DNA of 54,734 nucleotides. Origin: Myxococcaceae bacterium (GTDB lineage: Bacteria > Myxococcota > Myxococcia > Myxococcales > Myxococcaceae). The position numbers and the translations under genes are program-made. Of the stretch, positions 1-8,097 are shown in pieces. A model generated the notes under the pieces. The model did no database searches and was not told the DNA's origin. It worked only from the letters and a program-made list of their open reading frames with translations. Where the stretch lies: NCBI GenBank assembly GCA_016926755.1, contig JAFGNZ010000183.1:1-54734 (forward strand), given 5' to 3'. Each line of letters opens with the position of its first letter. The stretch's first letter is position 1.

Positions 1-8
1 ATCCGTGA

Positions 9-293
9 TCAACTCGCTGCTTCAACCCGCCTGCGACTACCGGGGACTGCGGCATGCCCGTAGTCCATATATTCAGCAGGAGGTCCCCAAATCACTGGGA
101 GCGGCCTGGCTTGTCCCATCGCCCATTCGACCCTGATGGGGCGGGGCGGCCACGCTTCGGCGCGAGTCAAGGCGAAGGCTTCATCGCTTGTCACGTCAAG
201 GTCGCCGGTGAACGCCTTGCTATAACCCGATCCTCCAAGCAGGAACATCCGGTCGAAACCAGGGAAGGGCCTTGACGTGGACTTGGAACCCAA
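9..293 (-). pseudogene. Truncated third copy of the Imm11-like immunity gene
   Basis: This is the 5' part of an immunity gene related to the two complete copies at 356-961 and 1034-1636. From the TTG at 293 the translation matches the neighbouring copy through the segment FDRMFLLGGSGYSKAFTGDL and on to a conserved VIW, ending near position 86. Similarity then stops abruptly and the frame continues into unrelated residues to a stop at 9. The C-terminal half, which carries the conserved GFTGWSLYEV and SWDGSDFF blocks in the full copies, is absent, so the product is probably non-functional. The overlapping frame just upstream encodes a remnant of the toxin C-terminus (GDEFGFQV), as before the other copies. 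A recombination or deletion breakpoint is the simplest reading. Confidence 0.6.
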
Positions 294-355
294 ACTCGTC
301 TCCCAACGCTCTTCCAAGCCGAATGACAGCGAACCTGCTCGCCCCGCGACACAGG

Positions 356-961
356 TTATGTTCGCCACGATCTTTCGAACTGATCCAACGGGGTGAAGTC
401 CACATTGCGGATCTTCGCCCGCTCGAACGCCTTCTTCACCTCTTCCACGACCAATACCGCTCCGTTACGGCGCGTGGACATGAAGAAGTCGGAGCCATCC
501 CAGGATGCAGGATCGAAGAAGAACCCCTTCCACACGGGGAAAATGCCGGCCGGGCGGATGCGTGGCACCTCGATGCTTTGGGACCAATCAATGTCGCCGC
601 ACCGTCCGGTGACGGCCAGACCGCTGTAGCCGGGGATCAGTTGACCCTGCTTGTCGCGAACGGAGACCTCGTAGAGCGACCACCCGGTGAACCCGTGCGA
701 CCGCAAGAGTTGGACTACCGGATCCGAGATAATGATGGGTACTGCGAGTGTCGTCCAAATCACGGGAAGTGGCCTGGCTTGTCCCATGGCCCATTCGACC
801 TTGATGGGGCGGGGTGGTCGCGCTTCGGCGCGAGTCAAGGCGCAGGCTTCATCGCTTGTCACGTCAAGGTCGCCCGTGAACGCCTTGCTGTAACCCGATC
901 CTCCAAGCAGGAACATCCGGTCGAAGCCAGGGAAAGGCCTAGATGTTGACCTGGAATCCAA
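356..961 (-). CDS. Imm11-like immunity protein (second copy)
   Basis: About 201 residues from a TTG start at 961. The start is chosen by analogy with the copy next to the toxin; an internal ATG at 916 is the alternative. The C-terminal half has RSHGFTGWSLYEV, IPGYSGLAVTGRCG, a WDGSDFF block and FTPLDQFE, the layout I associate with the Imm11 family that accompanies AHH-type toxins in myxobacteria. It should be a cytoplasmic antitoxin that binds and neutralises a nuclease toxin. Compared with the 1034-1636 copy, the C-terminal half is nearly identical but the N-terminal 70 residues differ strongly, which suggests mosaic divergence toward another toxin variant. No complete toxin gene lies directly upstream; only a tail of about ten toxin codons is present. 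Confidence 0.65.
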   Translation of the reverse strand: MDSRSTSRPFPGFDRMFLLGGSGYSKAFTGDLDVTSDEACALTRAEARPPRPIKVEWAMGQARPLPVIWTTLAVPIIISDPVVQLLRSHGFTGWSLYEVSVRDKQGQLIPGYSGLAVTGRCGDIDWSQSIEVPRIRPAGIFPVWKGFFFDPASWDGSDFFMSTRRNGAVLVVEEVKKAFERAKIRNVDFTPLDQFERSWRT

Positions 962-1033
962 ACTCGCCTCCCAACGCTCTTCGCTCTTCCAAGCCGAATG
1001 CCAGCGAACCTGGCCGCCCCGCGACACAGGGCG

Positions 1034-1636
1034 TCATATTCGCCACGATCTTTCGAATTGATCCAACGGGGTGAAGTCGACGTTCCTGATCTTCGCCCGC
1101 TCGAACGCCTTCTTCACCTCCTCCACTACGAAGGTCCACCCAACGAACTCAGCCGGCATGAAGAAGTCGGAGCCATCCCATGAGGTTGGATCAAAGAAGA
1201 GCCCCTTCCATACAGGGAAGATGCCGGCTGGAAAGATGCGGGGCACCTCGATGCTTTGGGGCCAATCGATGTTGCCGCAACGGCCTGTGAAGGCAAGACC
1301 GCTATAGCCTGGGATCAAGTGACCTTGCTTGTCCTGGATAGAGACTTCATAGAGCGACCACCCGGTGAACCCGTGCGAGCGCAGGAGTTGCACCACCGAA
1401 TCTGCAATGATGAGCATGGTCCCCATCCTCGTCCAAATCACCTGGAGCGGCTTGGATTGACCCATCCCCCAATGGACTGCAATTGGAAGGGCTGGATGTA
1501 TTTCGGCGCGGGTCAACCCGATGGCGTCAGTCTTCACATCCACGTCGCCTCTGTAAGGCCTCTTGGCACACGGATCCCCAAGAAGGAACAGCTTGGCAAA
1601 ACCCGGGAAAGGCCTAGAAGTTGACTTGGAACCCAA
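1034..1636 (-). CDS. Imm11-like immunity protein (cognate copy)
   Basis: About 200 residues. The TTG start at 1636 lies inside the last codons of the AHH toxin gene, an overlap of 23 bases, so the two are probably translationally coupled. Key blocks are RSHGFTGWSLYEV, IPGYSGLAFTGRCG, SWDGSDFF and a C-terminal FTPLDQFERSW. The position directly after the toxin makes this the presumed cognate antitoxin, acting in the cytoplasm. Family placement in Imm11 is by recalled pattern rather than alignment. No ATG lies near the 5' end in this frame, so the start rests on overlap and paralogue length. Confidence 0.7.
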   Translation of the reverse strand: MGSKSTSRPFPGFAKLFLLGDPCAKRPYRGDVDVKTDAIGLTRAEIHPALPIAVHWGMGQSKPLQVIWTRMGTMLIIADSVVQLLRSHGFTGWSLYEVSIQDKQGHLIPGYSGLAFTGRCGNIDWPQSIEVPRIFPAGIFPVWKGLFFDPTSWDGSDFFMPAEFVGWTFVVEEVKKAFERAKIRNVDFTPLDQFERSWRI

Positions 1637-3056
1637 ACTCGCCTCCCATTTCTCTTCCGAATTGAAGGATCTGTTCTAATGTGGGGTTCTGTCTGAAGAA
1701 CTCTTCCCACTTCTTGTTGTATCTGTCTGCGTTTTTGAGATGCTTGGACTGCTCCCACCATGCGCCGAATCTCGGGTCGTGGATGTTGATCCCTTTTTCC
1801 TGAAATTTGATCTTGAGCGCATGAGGGAAGACGTGGTGAGCATGCGCTCCTTCGGGGAGTTGGCCAGTGAGGCGCGCGAGGTTCTCCCGGAAGTTGCGCT
1901 CCGTGAAGGGCTTGAAGCCACCGGCGGTGCTCTTGTCAGCACCCGAGGGCTGCGCCTCATCTGGAGCCTGGGTGGACTCCATGAAGACGTAGACAGCGCT
2001 GGTACCCGTTCCGAGCGCCGCGGCGGTGGAGCCCACGGGTAACACCACCTGCTCGACAACGAGGGCCCCCTCCGCCGTGAGCGAGAGCACTGGCAGCTTT
2101 GTTCCCGCCGCGGTGATGCGCGTGGCGGTCCCCGCGGCGCCGCCGTAGAGCAGGAGCAGGTGCGTGGACAGCCGGGCGGCCTCGCGAATCTGCTCCTGCA
2201 AGGGCCGCGCGGCGTAGCGGGCGAAGTAGTCGGGCGAGGATGCAATGAGGGCCGCCACGGCGGACGGCAGCTGCTGGAGCCCCTCGATGCTGCGCACCGG
2301 GTGGGTGACGAGGTGGGTCAGGGCCAGCACCAACTCTGCCAGCGCATCCTCACTCCCATCCAGCGCGGCGTTGAGCCAGTCGCGCTCCAGGCCCAGCTCT
2401 CCCACCAGCCCGCCCGAGCGGCGCAGCGAGCCATCCACGGGATAGAAGACGCCGCCCTTGTCGAAGTAGAAGGCGCCCACCTCGAACGGGCCTGCCATGA
2501 GCCTGCCCTCGCGCAGCTCCACGCGGCCCATGCGCTGGAGGGGCTTGCCGTTGAGCGCGCCGGCCAGGTAGCCGTCTGGCCGCATCACCACCAGGAAGTG
2601 GAAGGGGCGCAGGCGCTGCAACAACTCGGGGTAGGGCACGTCCTCACGCCGGGTGAGCACCTGGCTCAGCAGGAACATGAAGGAGCGGCGCGGGCCGAAA
2701 TTGAGGAGGGTGGTGCGCGTGCCAGCCAGCGCCTCCCATAGCGCCTGCGCGTCATCGGTCTCCAGCGCTTCTCCCGCCTCGTGCCGGGAGTCATCCTCCA
2801 GCCCCGCTGACTCTTGCAGCAGTTGGAAGTCATCCCGCTGCCGCCAGGGCCCGAAGCCACCTCCGTCCTCGGAGAAGCCAGAGGGAGCGATTCTTTGCTG
2901 GAGGGAAGAGGGGTGGCGGCCGGCAGCGCCAGTGGCGCAACCCGTCATCCCCATGAGCGCCACCAGCAGGAGCAGCACGCGCAGGGGCCACTTCGCTTCG
3001 TGACGCAGGCTCGTCCCCGCTGGAGCGTGGCGTGCCTGAAAGCCGCTCTCTGGCAT
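1614..3056 (-). CDS. AHH-nuclease lipoprotein polymorphic toxin (SitA-like)
   Basis: About 480 residues from the ATG at 3056. A hydrophobic signal ends in a lipobox (LMGMTGC, Cys at residue 40), so it is an outer-membrane or periplasmic lipoprotein. The long middle carries mixed hydrophobic and Gly/Ala-rich segments typical of myxobacterial lipoprotein toxins. The last 75 residues have the AHH motif (HAHHVFPHALK near residue 406) followed by HDPRFGAWW, a predicted nuclease of the HNH/ENDO VII superfamily. Lipoprotein plus C-terminal nuclease plus adjacent immunity gene is the architecture of Myxococcus SitA toxins, which pass between cells by TraAB-dependent outer-membrane exchange. No SitB-like gene is visible upstream. 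The start is uncertain: a GGGGAGG abuts the ATG, and a CTG closer to the signal peptide is possible. Confidence 0.75.
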   Translation of the reverse strand: MPESGFQARHAPAGTSLRHEAKWPLRVLLLLVALMGMTGCATGAAGRHPSSLQQRIAPSGFSEDGGGFGPWRQRDDFQLLQESAGLEDDSRHEAGEALETDDAQALWEALAGTRTTLLNFGPRRSFMFLLSQVLTRREDVPYPELLQRLRPFHFLVVMRPDGYLAGALNGKPLQRMGRVELREGRLMAGPFEVGAFYFDKGGVFYPVDGSLRRSGGLVGELGLERDWLNAALDGSEDALAELVLALTHLVTHPVRSIEGLQQLPSAVAALIASSPDYFARYAARPLQEQIREAARLSTHLLLLYGGAAGTATRITAAGTKLPVLSLTAEGALVVEQVVLPVGSTAAALGTGTSAVYVFMESTQAPDEAQPSGADKSTAGGFKPFTERNFRENLARLTGQLPEGAHAHHVFPHALKIKFQEKGINIHDPRFGAWWEQSKHLKNADRYNKKWEEFFRQNPTLEQILQFGREMGGEFGFQVNF

Positions 3057-3169
3057 CCTCCCCACTCTAGCGCAGGAGCCAGCTCCGTGCAGGCCCGTCC
3101 CGTGTCCAAGAACGGCGCACGTCGCGGTCACGCAGCGTGGTAGGTTGCGACCCAGGAGGTCACGCTTCC

Positions 3170-4054
3170 TTGGTCCAACCTTTCACGCGCGCCGGGGTGC
3201 TCGCCCTGCTGACGACGGTGACCGTCGCCGCGGCTCAGCCACAGGCCGCGCGAGGCCGGCGCGTGACGGTCGCCGCCAGCCCCCACCTGCCGCTTCCTGA
3301 GCTCTACGTGGCCGCCCATGTCGCGACGCTCATCCTGCTCGACGCGCCGATTGACAAGAACTCCGTGCAGCTTGATTCCGAGCGCGTCAGGCTCTTGGAC
3401 GTGGGGGAGCACTCGCTCAGCATCGAGCCCTTGGTGAACCCGGGCGAAGAGGAGCGGTGGGTCCTCCGGTTTCGCTACGCGGATGGCGCCGGCCCCGAGT
3501 GGGCCTCTCTCGTGCTCGTGTCCCATCCCTCCGCGGTGGATCAGCGGGTGGACGTGGTGCGCCCGGTGCGCCCCCCACAGCCCTTGGAGGCCTGCCAGGC
3601 CGCGCTCGCGGAAGCGCAGGCGCGCTGTCAAGGACCGCGCGCGGAAGTCTGGGTGCTCGAGGACCGGCTGGGTGGGGCTGGCGTTCAGAGCGAACCCATC
3701 GAAAAGTCGGAGCCTGGCGGTGGCCCGGAGCTCAAGGGTGGCTGGGCCTACCGGCTCGCAACCGGGGTATTGGTGGTTGTAGAGGTTCAGAACCTCACGG
3801 GCCTGCGGCCCTGGGTCCCCACGGAGGCGACGCTGCGTCCTGCTGGGGGGGCGGCGGTGAGGGTCCGTACGGTGGCGGTGAGGGGAGGGAGGATTTCGCC
3901 CGGTGAGGTGGTGCAGGTCGCGGTGGAAGCGGACCTCCCCTCCCCAGACGCAGTGTCTCCCTTCACGCTGGAACTGCGAGATGCGAGCGGCTGGAGTCTC
4001 GCGGTGCGAAAAGTCAGGATTCCCCAGGTGGACAAGGAGAGTGCCGAGCGATGA
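3170..4054 (+). CDS. DUF2381 family secreted protein
   Basis: About 294 residues. The TTG start at 3170 is preferred to the GTG at 3137 because AGGAGGT at 3154-3160 sits nine bases upstream and the signal peptide then begins immediately (hydrophobic stretch ending near AAAQ). The mature part is beta-rich, with LPELYVAAHVATLILLDAPI near the N-terminus, matching my memory of the DUF2381/TIGR02268 paralogous family of Myxococcus. Function is unknown. The stop codon overlaps the start of the downstream Ser/Thr kinase (ATGA), so the two are translationally coupled. The recurrent pairing of this family with a transmembrane kinase suggests it is an extracytoplasmic partner or ligand sensor; that role is inference. 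Confidence 0.75.
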   Translation: MVQPFTRAGVLALLTTVTVAAAQPQAARGRRVTVAASPHLPLPELYVAAHVATLILLDAPIDKNSVQLDSERVRLLDVGEHSLSIEPLVNPGEEERWVLRFRYADGAGPEWASLVLVSHPSAVDQRVDVVRPVRPPQPLEACQAALAEAQARCQGPRAEVWVLEDRLGGAGVQSEPIEKSEPGGGPELKGGWAYRLATGVLVVVEVQNLTGLRPWVPTEATLRPAGGAAVRVRTVAVRGGRISPGEVVQVAVEADLPSPDAVSPFTLELRDASGWSLAVRKVRIPQVDKESAER

Positions 4055-5874
4055 CGGTGCACCTGGATCCGGACAACCTTCCCGCTGGGACGCTGGTGGA
4101 CGGCTGGCGGGTGGTGCGCCGGCTGGGCGGCGGCGCCTATGGAACGGTGTACCAGGTGGAGAAGGGCGGCGACTTCTTCGCGCTGAAGATAGCGCGCTGC
4201 CGGGAGCAGAGCGGGGATGCGCGGCACACGGATGAGCGGGCCCAGCGAGAGCTGGCGTGCCTGCTGGCGCTGCGCCACCGCTACATTGCCCGGGCCTGGG
4301 GGCATGGCCGCTGGCCTCACCCCAGGGAGGGCTTCTTCTACGTGGTGATGGACTACGTGGAGGGCTACACCCTGGCCGAATGGCAGGAGCGCACCCGCGC
4401 CACGCCCCGTGAGGTGGTGGTGTTCTTCGAGAAGGTGTTCGAGGCCGTGGCCTCCATGCACGGACAGGGCATTTTTCACAGGGACTTGAAGCCCGGCAAC
4501 CTCCTGGTGCGTGCCAGGGACGGAGAGCCGGTAGTGGTGGACTACGGGGTGGCGCACTTCCCCGTGCCGGCGGTGCCTCAGCTGACGGACACGCACCTGC
4601 CGCCGGGCACTCCCCGCTACACCTCGCCCGAGGCGCAGCTCTTCGTCGCGCGGCACCGGCACGACAAGGCCGCGCGCTATGAGTTCCAGGCGGCGGATGA
4701 GCTGTACGCGCTGGGCGTCACGCTGTACGACGTGCTGACAGACCCGCAGCCCTGGAGCAACCCGCAACCGTTACCGGTGAGCAACCCGCATGTCCCGCCC
4801 ACCTTTGCACACGAGGAGAATGGGCGTGTGCCAGTGGCGCTGAGTCACTTCACGGCGCGGTTGCTGGCGCGTGAGCCGGCATCGCGGCCCGTCAGCGTGG
4901 AAGCCGCCCGGCGGGATCTCGTGGAGTTCCTGCGCCTGACGGCCGAGGAATGGGGGCAGTGGCCCCTGCACCCCTTGCCGCCGCCAGCGGAAACGGAGCC
5001 TGCCCATGTTGTTGCCTCCAGGGCCGCGGCGGTGCCCCAGGAAGAGCCCCACGCGAAGCCGCTGCACAGGCGGTGGGGATTCACCACCGCGGCTGGCGCC
5101 GTGGGGCTGTGCGCGCTCCTGGCATGTGGAGCGTACCTGGTCCTTCGCGGTGCCGCGCCAGCACCCGCCGAGCCACCGCCGTCCCCGCTCATGGCAGTGG
5201 AGCCGCCGCCGCCTTCAAGCCCTCCCCCCGCGGCCGTGCCCGTGGACAGAGTTCCCGCGGGCGCGCCATCAGCAGAGCCCGCTCCTGCCTCCCCAGACCT
5301 TGTTTCCACCCAGGAGGAACGCTCCCTCGTGAAGCCTGCTCATTCCCAAGAGAAGTCGTCCCCTTCGCTGTGCTCCCAGAAGATCCCTCCGCCGCGTGGC
5401 ACCCCAGAGTGGCGCACGTGGTGCAAGTGCGCCAGCATTGTGGGGACATTGGCTGCGTTCCAAGCGGGGTGTTCGGGGCCGCAGATGAAACCCACGTCAC
5501 CCAGATGTACGGAGGACGCCCTCAACGCGATGCGGATGATGCGCCTCCTGGACATCTTGGCGTTGGATACCAGGGCCGCTCACCCCATCAGAGGAGAGGG
5601 CCCCGTCACGTTCGTGGCGAGGGACGCGCAGCATGAAATCGAGGATGGGACCCTCCTCAGCGGTTATTTGTGGATCAAGAAGGAACCGGAGAAGCCGGAA
5701 GGGAGGGCGCTTGTCCGCCTGACGCAGGCGCAGTTGCCGGATGGGACTACATTCCCGGTCTGCTTCGAAACTGAGTGGTACATTTGGCGAAAGTCTCCTG
5801 GCGGCGAATTTGAGGGTATGGAGCTTCGAAAATTTGTTCCCGCTCCGACGTGGCGGGAGACAGGGGATTTGTAA
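4051..5874 (+). CDS. Transmembrane Ser/Thr protein kinase with extracytoplasmic C-terminus
   Basis: 607 residues. The N-terminal Hanks-type kinase domain has the glycine loop LGGGAYGTVY, ALKIARC, HRDLKPGN (catalytic Asp about 145) and the activation segment TPRYTSPEA. The magnesium motif is DYG (Asp 164) instead of DFG, a tolerated but uncommon change. A proline-rich linker and one transmembrane helix (about residues 348-368) lead to a Pro/Ala-rich stalk and a roughly 170-residue outer domain with several cysteines that I do not recognise. The gene overlaps the DUF2381 gene by four bases, so the secreted protein may signal through this kinase. Likely an active kinase sensing an envelope signal. 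Confidence 0.85.
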   Translation: MTVHLDPDNLPAGTLVDGWRVVRRLGGGAYGTVYQVEKGGDFFALKIARCREQSGDARHTDERAQRELACLLALRHRYIARAWGHGRWPHPREGFFYVVMDYVEGYTLAEWQERTRATPREVVVFFEKVFEAVASMHGQGIFHRDLKPGNLLVRARDGEPVVVDYGVAHFPVPAVPQLTDTHLPPGTPRYTSPEAQLFVARHRHDKAARYEFQAADELYALGVTLYDVLTDPQPWSNPQPLPVSNPHVPPTFAHEENGRVPVALSHFTARLLAREPASRPVSVEAARRDLVEFLRLTAEEWGQWPLHPLPPPAETEPAHVVASRAAAVPQEEPHAKPLHRRWGFTTAAGAVGLCALLACGAYLVLRGAAPAPAEPPPSPLMAVEPPPPSSPPPAAVPVDRVPAGAPSAEPAPASPDLVSTQEERSLVKPAHSQEKSSPSLCSQKIPPPRGTPEWRTWCKCASIVGTLAAFQAGCSGPQMKPTSPRCTEDALNAMRMMRLLDILALDTRAAHPIRGEGPVTFVARDAQHEIEDGTLLSGYLWIKKEPEKPEGRALVRLTQAQLPDGTTFPVCFETEWYIWRKSPGGEFEGMELRKFVPAPTWRETGDL

Positions 5875-5889
5875 AGGCGCTTGACAATC

Positions 5890-5905
5890 TGGCACGCAGC
5901 TCGCC
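5890..5905 (+). promoter_or_regulatory. Candidate sigma-54 (-24/-12) promoter
   Basis: TGGCACGCAGCTCGCC fits the sigma-54 consensus TGGCAC-N5-TTGC with one mismatch in the -12 element. The invariant GG (5891-5892) and GC (5903-5904) are ten bases apart, as required. It lies in the 141-base gap between two kinase genes, about 110 bases upstream of the second. Myxobacteria use sigma-54 widely. No enhancer-binding site was identified, so this is a pattern match only. Confidence 0.3.
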
Positions 5906-6015
5906 AGCGCGACAGAAAATGCCCAACCCAGGAAGTCCTTCACGGCAACCCACCCCAGCCGGTAGGTTCCCTGTCATCCGCGTGGCCAGGGGGCCCGCGG
6001 GAAAGGAGCGCTTCC

Positions 6016-7179
6016 ATGGCGACGACAGGGGGTTCCTCGGGACCCGTCATCCTCTTCACTCACGAGGGCATTTCCTACGAGTACCTCCAGAGCCTGGGCG
6101 TGGGGCCCAATGGCGAGGCGCTGCTGCTGGCGCGCAAGCGCACCGCTGACAACATCCTCGAGGACGTAATCGTCAAATCCCTGGGGCTGCCCCCCGGGGA
6201 GCCCACCCCGGAGACGCGCAGGATCCGCGCGCGCCTGGAGGAGGAGGCCCGGCTGGCGGCGTACCTGAGCCACCGCGCCCTCGTCCGCGTCCTCTGCCAG
6301 CATGAGACCCAGGACACGCTCTACACGGTGCTGGAGTCCGTCCATGGCCCCTCGCTCGATGATCTGGTGGCGCTCGCGCTCGAGCGGGAGCGGGCCTTCT
6401 CTGAAGCCTTCATCCTCCATGTCGGGGCGGAGCTGGCGGCGGCGCTGGACCACGTGCATACCCGCGAGGACGAGCACGGCAAGCCCCTGGGCATCGTGCA
6501 CCGCAACCTCAGCACCGAGACGGTCCGGCTCACCTGGTCCGGCGAGGTGAAGCTGGCGGACTTCGGCCAGGCGTACTCCCGCCTCCCGGGGCGTCACGCC
6601 ACCACGCGGCGCGCGCCGCGCGGGCCGCTGTTCTTCGCCGCGCCCGAGAGCCTCTTCAACGGGAAGTTGGATGCGCGCTCGGATCTCTTCGCGGTGGGCC
6701 TGGTGCTCCTGGAGTTCGCCACCGGCAGGCACCTGTTTGATCCGGCGCACAAGACGCACAGGGACATGAGAGCGGCGCTCTCCCCGCTGGAGCGCCGGCT
6801 CGTGGATCGCGCGGTGCGCGGGGCGCTGAGGATGGGGCACGCGGACTCCGCCGATCAGGCCATCTGGGGTGCGGCGACCTTCACCCCAGGGGACGTGGAG
6901 CGACTCGCCTCGCCCTTGTCCACGCCGGTGAAGTCCATCCTGGGCCGGCTGCTGAACCGGGAGCCCGCGGAGCGGCTCCAGACCGCCGCGGAGCTGGAAG
7001 ATCTGCTGCGCGCGCGGCTGGAGGAGGTGGGGCCGTACGACGGGCGCGCGGCGGTGGCGGAGGTCAAGAAGGCGCTGGCTGACGCGGGCGAGGCGCTGGT
7101 TGCGGACGAGCTGGTCCCAGCGCTGCTCTCACCTGGCCCCAGCAGGGCAGGTTCCCCAGGTCAACCCACCACCCGGTAG
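6016..7179 (+). CDS. Ser/Thr kinase-like protein, predicted pseudokinase
   Basis: 387 residues from the ATG at 6016, which has AGGAG seven bases upstream; an in-frame extension to 5881 lacks such a site. The fold is kinase-like: loop LGVGPNGEALLLAR, Lys 54 in IVKS, and DFG at Asp 182. The catalytic loop, however, reads HRNLSTET (residues 162-169) instead of HRDLKxxN, so the catalytic Asp, the loop Lys and the magnesium-binding Asn are all replaced. The activation segment ends in FFAAPES. No transmembrane helix or extra domain follows. It is probably a scaffold or allosteric partner rather than an enzyme, perhaps for the kinase encoded 141 bases upstream. Residual nucleotide binding is possible because Lys 54 and DFG remain. 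Confidence 0.8.
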   Translation: MATTGGSSGPVILFTHEGISYEYLQSLGVGPNGEALLLARKRTADNILEDVIVKSLGLPPGEPTPETRRIRARLEEEARLAAYLSHRALVRVLCQHETQDTLYTVLESVHGPSLDDLVALALERERAFSEAFILHVGAELAAALDHVHTREDEHGKPLGIVHRNLSTETVRLTWSGEVKLADFGQAYSRLPGRHATTRRAPRGPLFFAAPESLFNGKLDARSDLFAVGLVLLEFATGRHLFDPAHKTHRDMRAALSPLERRLVDRAVRGALRMGHADSADQAIWGAATFTPGDVERLASPLSTPVKSILGRLLNREPAERLQTAAELEDLLRARLEEVGPYDGRAAVAEVKKALADAGEALVADELVPALLSPGPSRAGSPGQPTTR

Positions 7180-7249
7180 CCACGGCGCGTGCGCCGGTGT
7201 GCGCTGAACTTCCTCCTTTTCCCGGAGTCGCGCATATGATGCCGGGGAA

Positions 7250-8080
7250 ATGGGGCTTTACGAACAGGTCCAGGAGACGGTGCAGGCCATCCGCCAGCGG
7301 GCGGGCGGCCTGGTGCCACGCGTGGGCATCATCCTCGGCAGCGGGCTGGGCGCCTTCGCGGACGGCTTCGGGCGCAAGGTGGTCATCCCCTACCAGGAGC
7401 TGCCGCACTTCCCTCACTCCTCCGTCCCCGGGCACGCCGGCCGGATGGTGCTGGGGGAGGTGGGGGGCGAGCCCGTGGTGGCCATGCAGGGCCGCGTCCA
7501 CTCCTACGAGGGCTATTCGCCCATGCAGGTGGCCTTCCCGGCGCGAGTGCTCTGCGCGCTCGGCATCCGGGCCCTGGTGGTCACCAACGCCGCGGGCGGC
7601 ATCAACACCCAGCTCGCCCCGGGGGATCTGATGGCCATCACGGACCACATCAACCTCTCCGGGTGGAACGCGCTGACGGGCCCCAATGACGACCGGCTGG
7701 GGCCCCGCTTCCCGGACATGAGCCGGGCTTATGCTCCGGCGCTTCGGGAGCTCCTGCTGGAGTCCTCGCGGCGCGCCCAGGTTCCCCTGCGCCAGGGGGT
7801 GTATGCCATGGTGTCGGGGCCCTCCTACGAGACGCCGGCGGAGATCCGTATGCTCCGCGTGGTAGGGGCGGACGCGGTGGGGATGAGCACGGTGCCGGAG
7901 GTGGTCGCCGCGGGCCACATGGGCATACCCGTGGTGGGGATCAGCTGCATCACCAACCTGGCGGCAGGGGTGGGAGACAAGCCTCTCACCCATGATGAAG
8001 TGGCAGAGACGGCGAACCGGGTGGCGGGTATCTTCTCGCGGCTGCTGACGGACTTTCTTCCTGTAGTGGCTCGCGCGTGA
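7250..8080 (+). CDS. punA: Purine nucleoside phosphorylase
   Basis: 276 residues, the usual length of trimeric PNP. It catalyses phosphorolysis of purine (deoxy)nucleosides to base plus (deoxy)ribose-1-phosphate. Motifs in order are the phosphate-binding GSGLG near residue 27, PGHAGRM, HSYEGYSPMQV, VVTNAAGGIN, VSGPSYETPAEIRML and GMSTVPEV, all characteristic of the PNP/MTAP family. Ala and Asn around the base site favour the low-molecular-weight PNP type over MTA phosphorylase. First gene of a nucleoside-salvage cluster; its stop overlaps a possible GTG start of the PilZ gene. Upstream, 7180-7249 holds no obvious promoter. Confidence 0.9.
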   Translation: MGLYEQVQETVQAIRQRAGGLVPRVGIILGSGLGAFADGFGRKVVIPYQELPHFPHSSVPGHAGRMVLGEVGGEPVVAMQGRVHSYEGYSPMQVAFPARVLCALGIRALVVTNAAGGINTQLAPGDLMAITDHINLSGWNALTGPNDDRLGPRFPDMSRAYAPALRELLLESSRRAQVPLRQGVYAMVSGPSYETPAEIRMLRVVGADAVGMSTVPEVVAAGHMGIPVVGISCITNLAAGVGDKPLTHDEVAETANRVAGIFSRLLTDFLPVVARA

Positions 8081-8097
8081 GCAAGGATTCGATAGCG

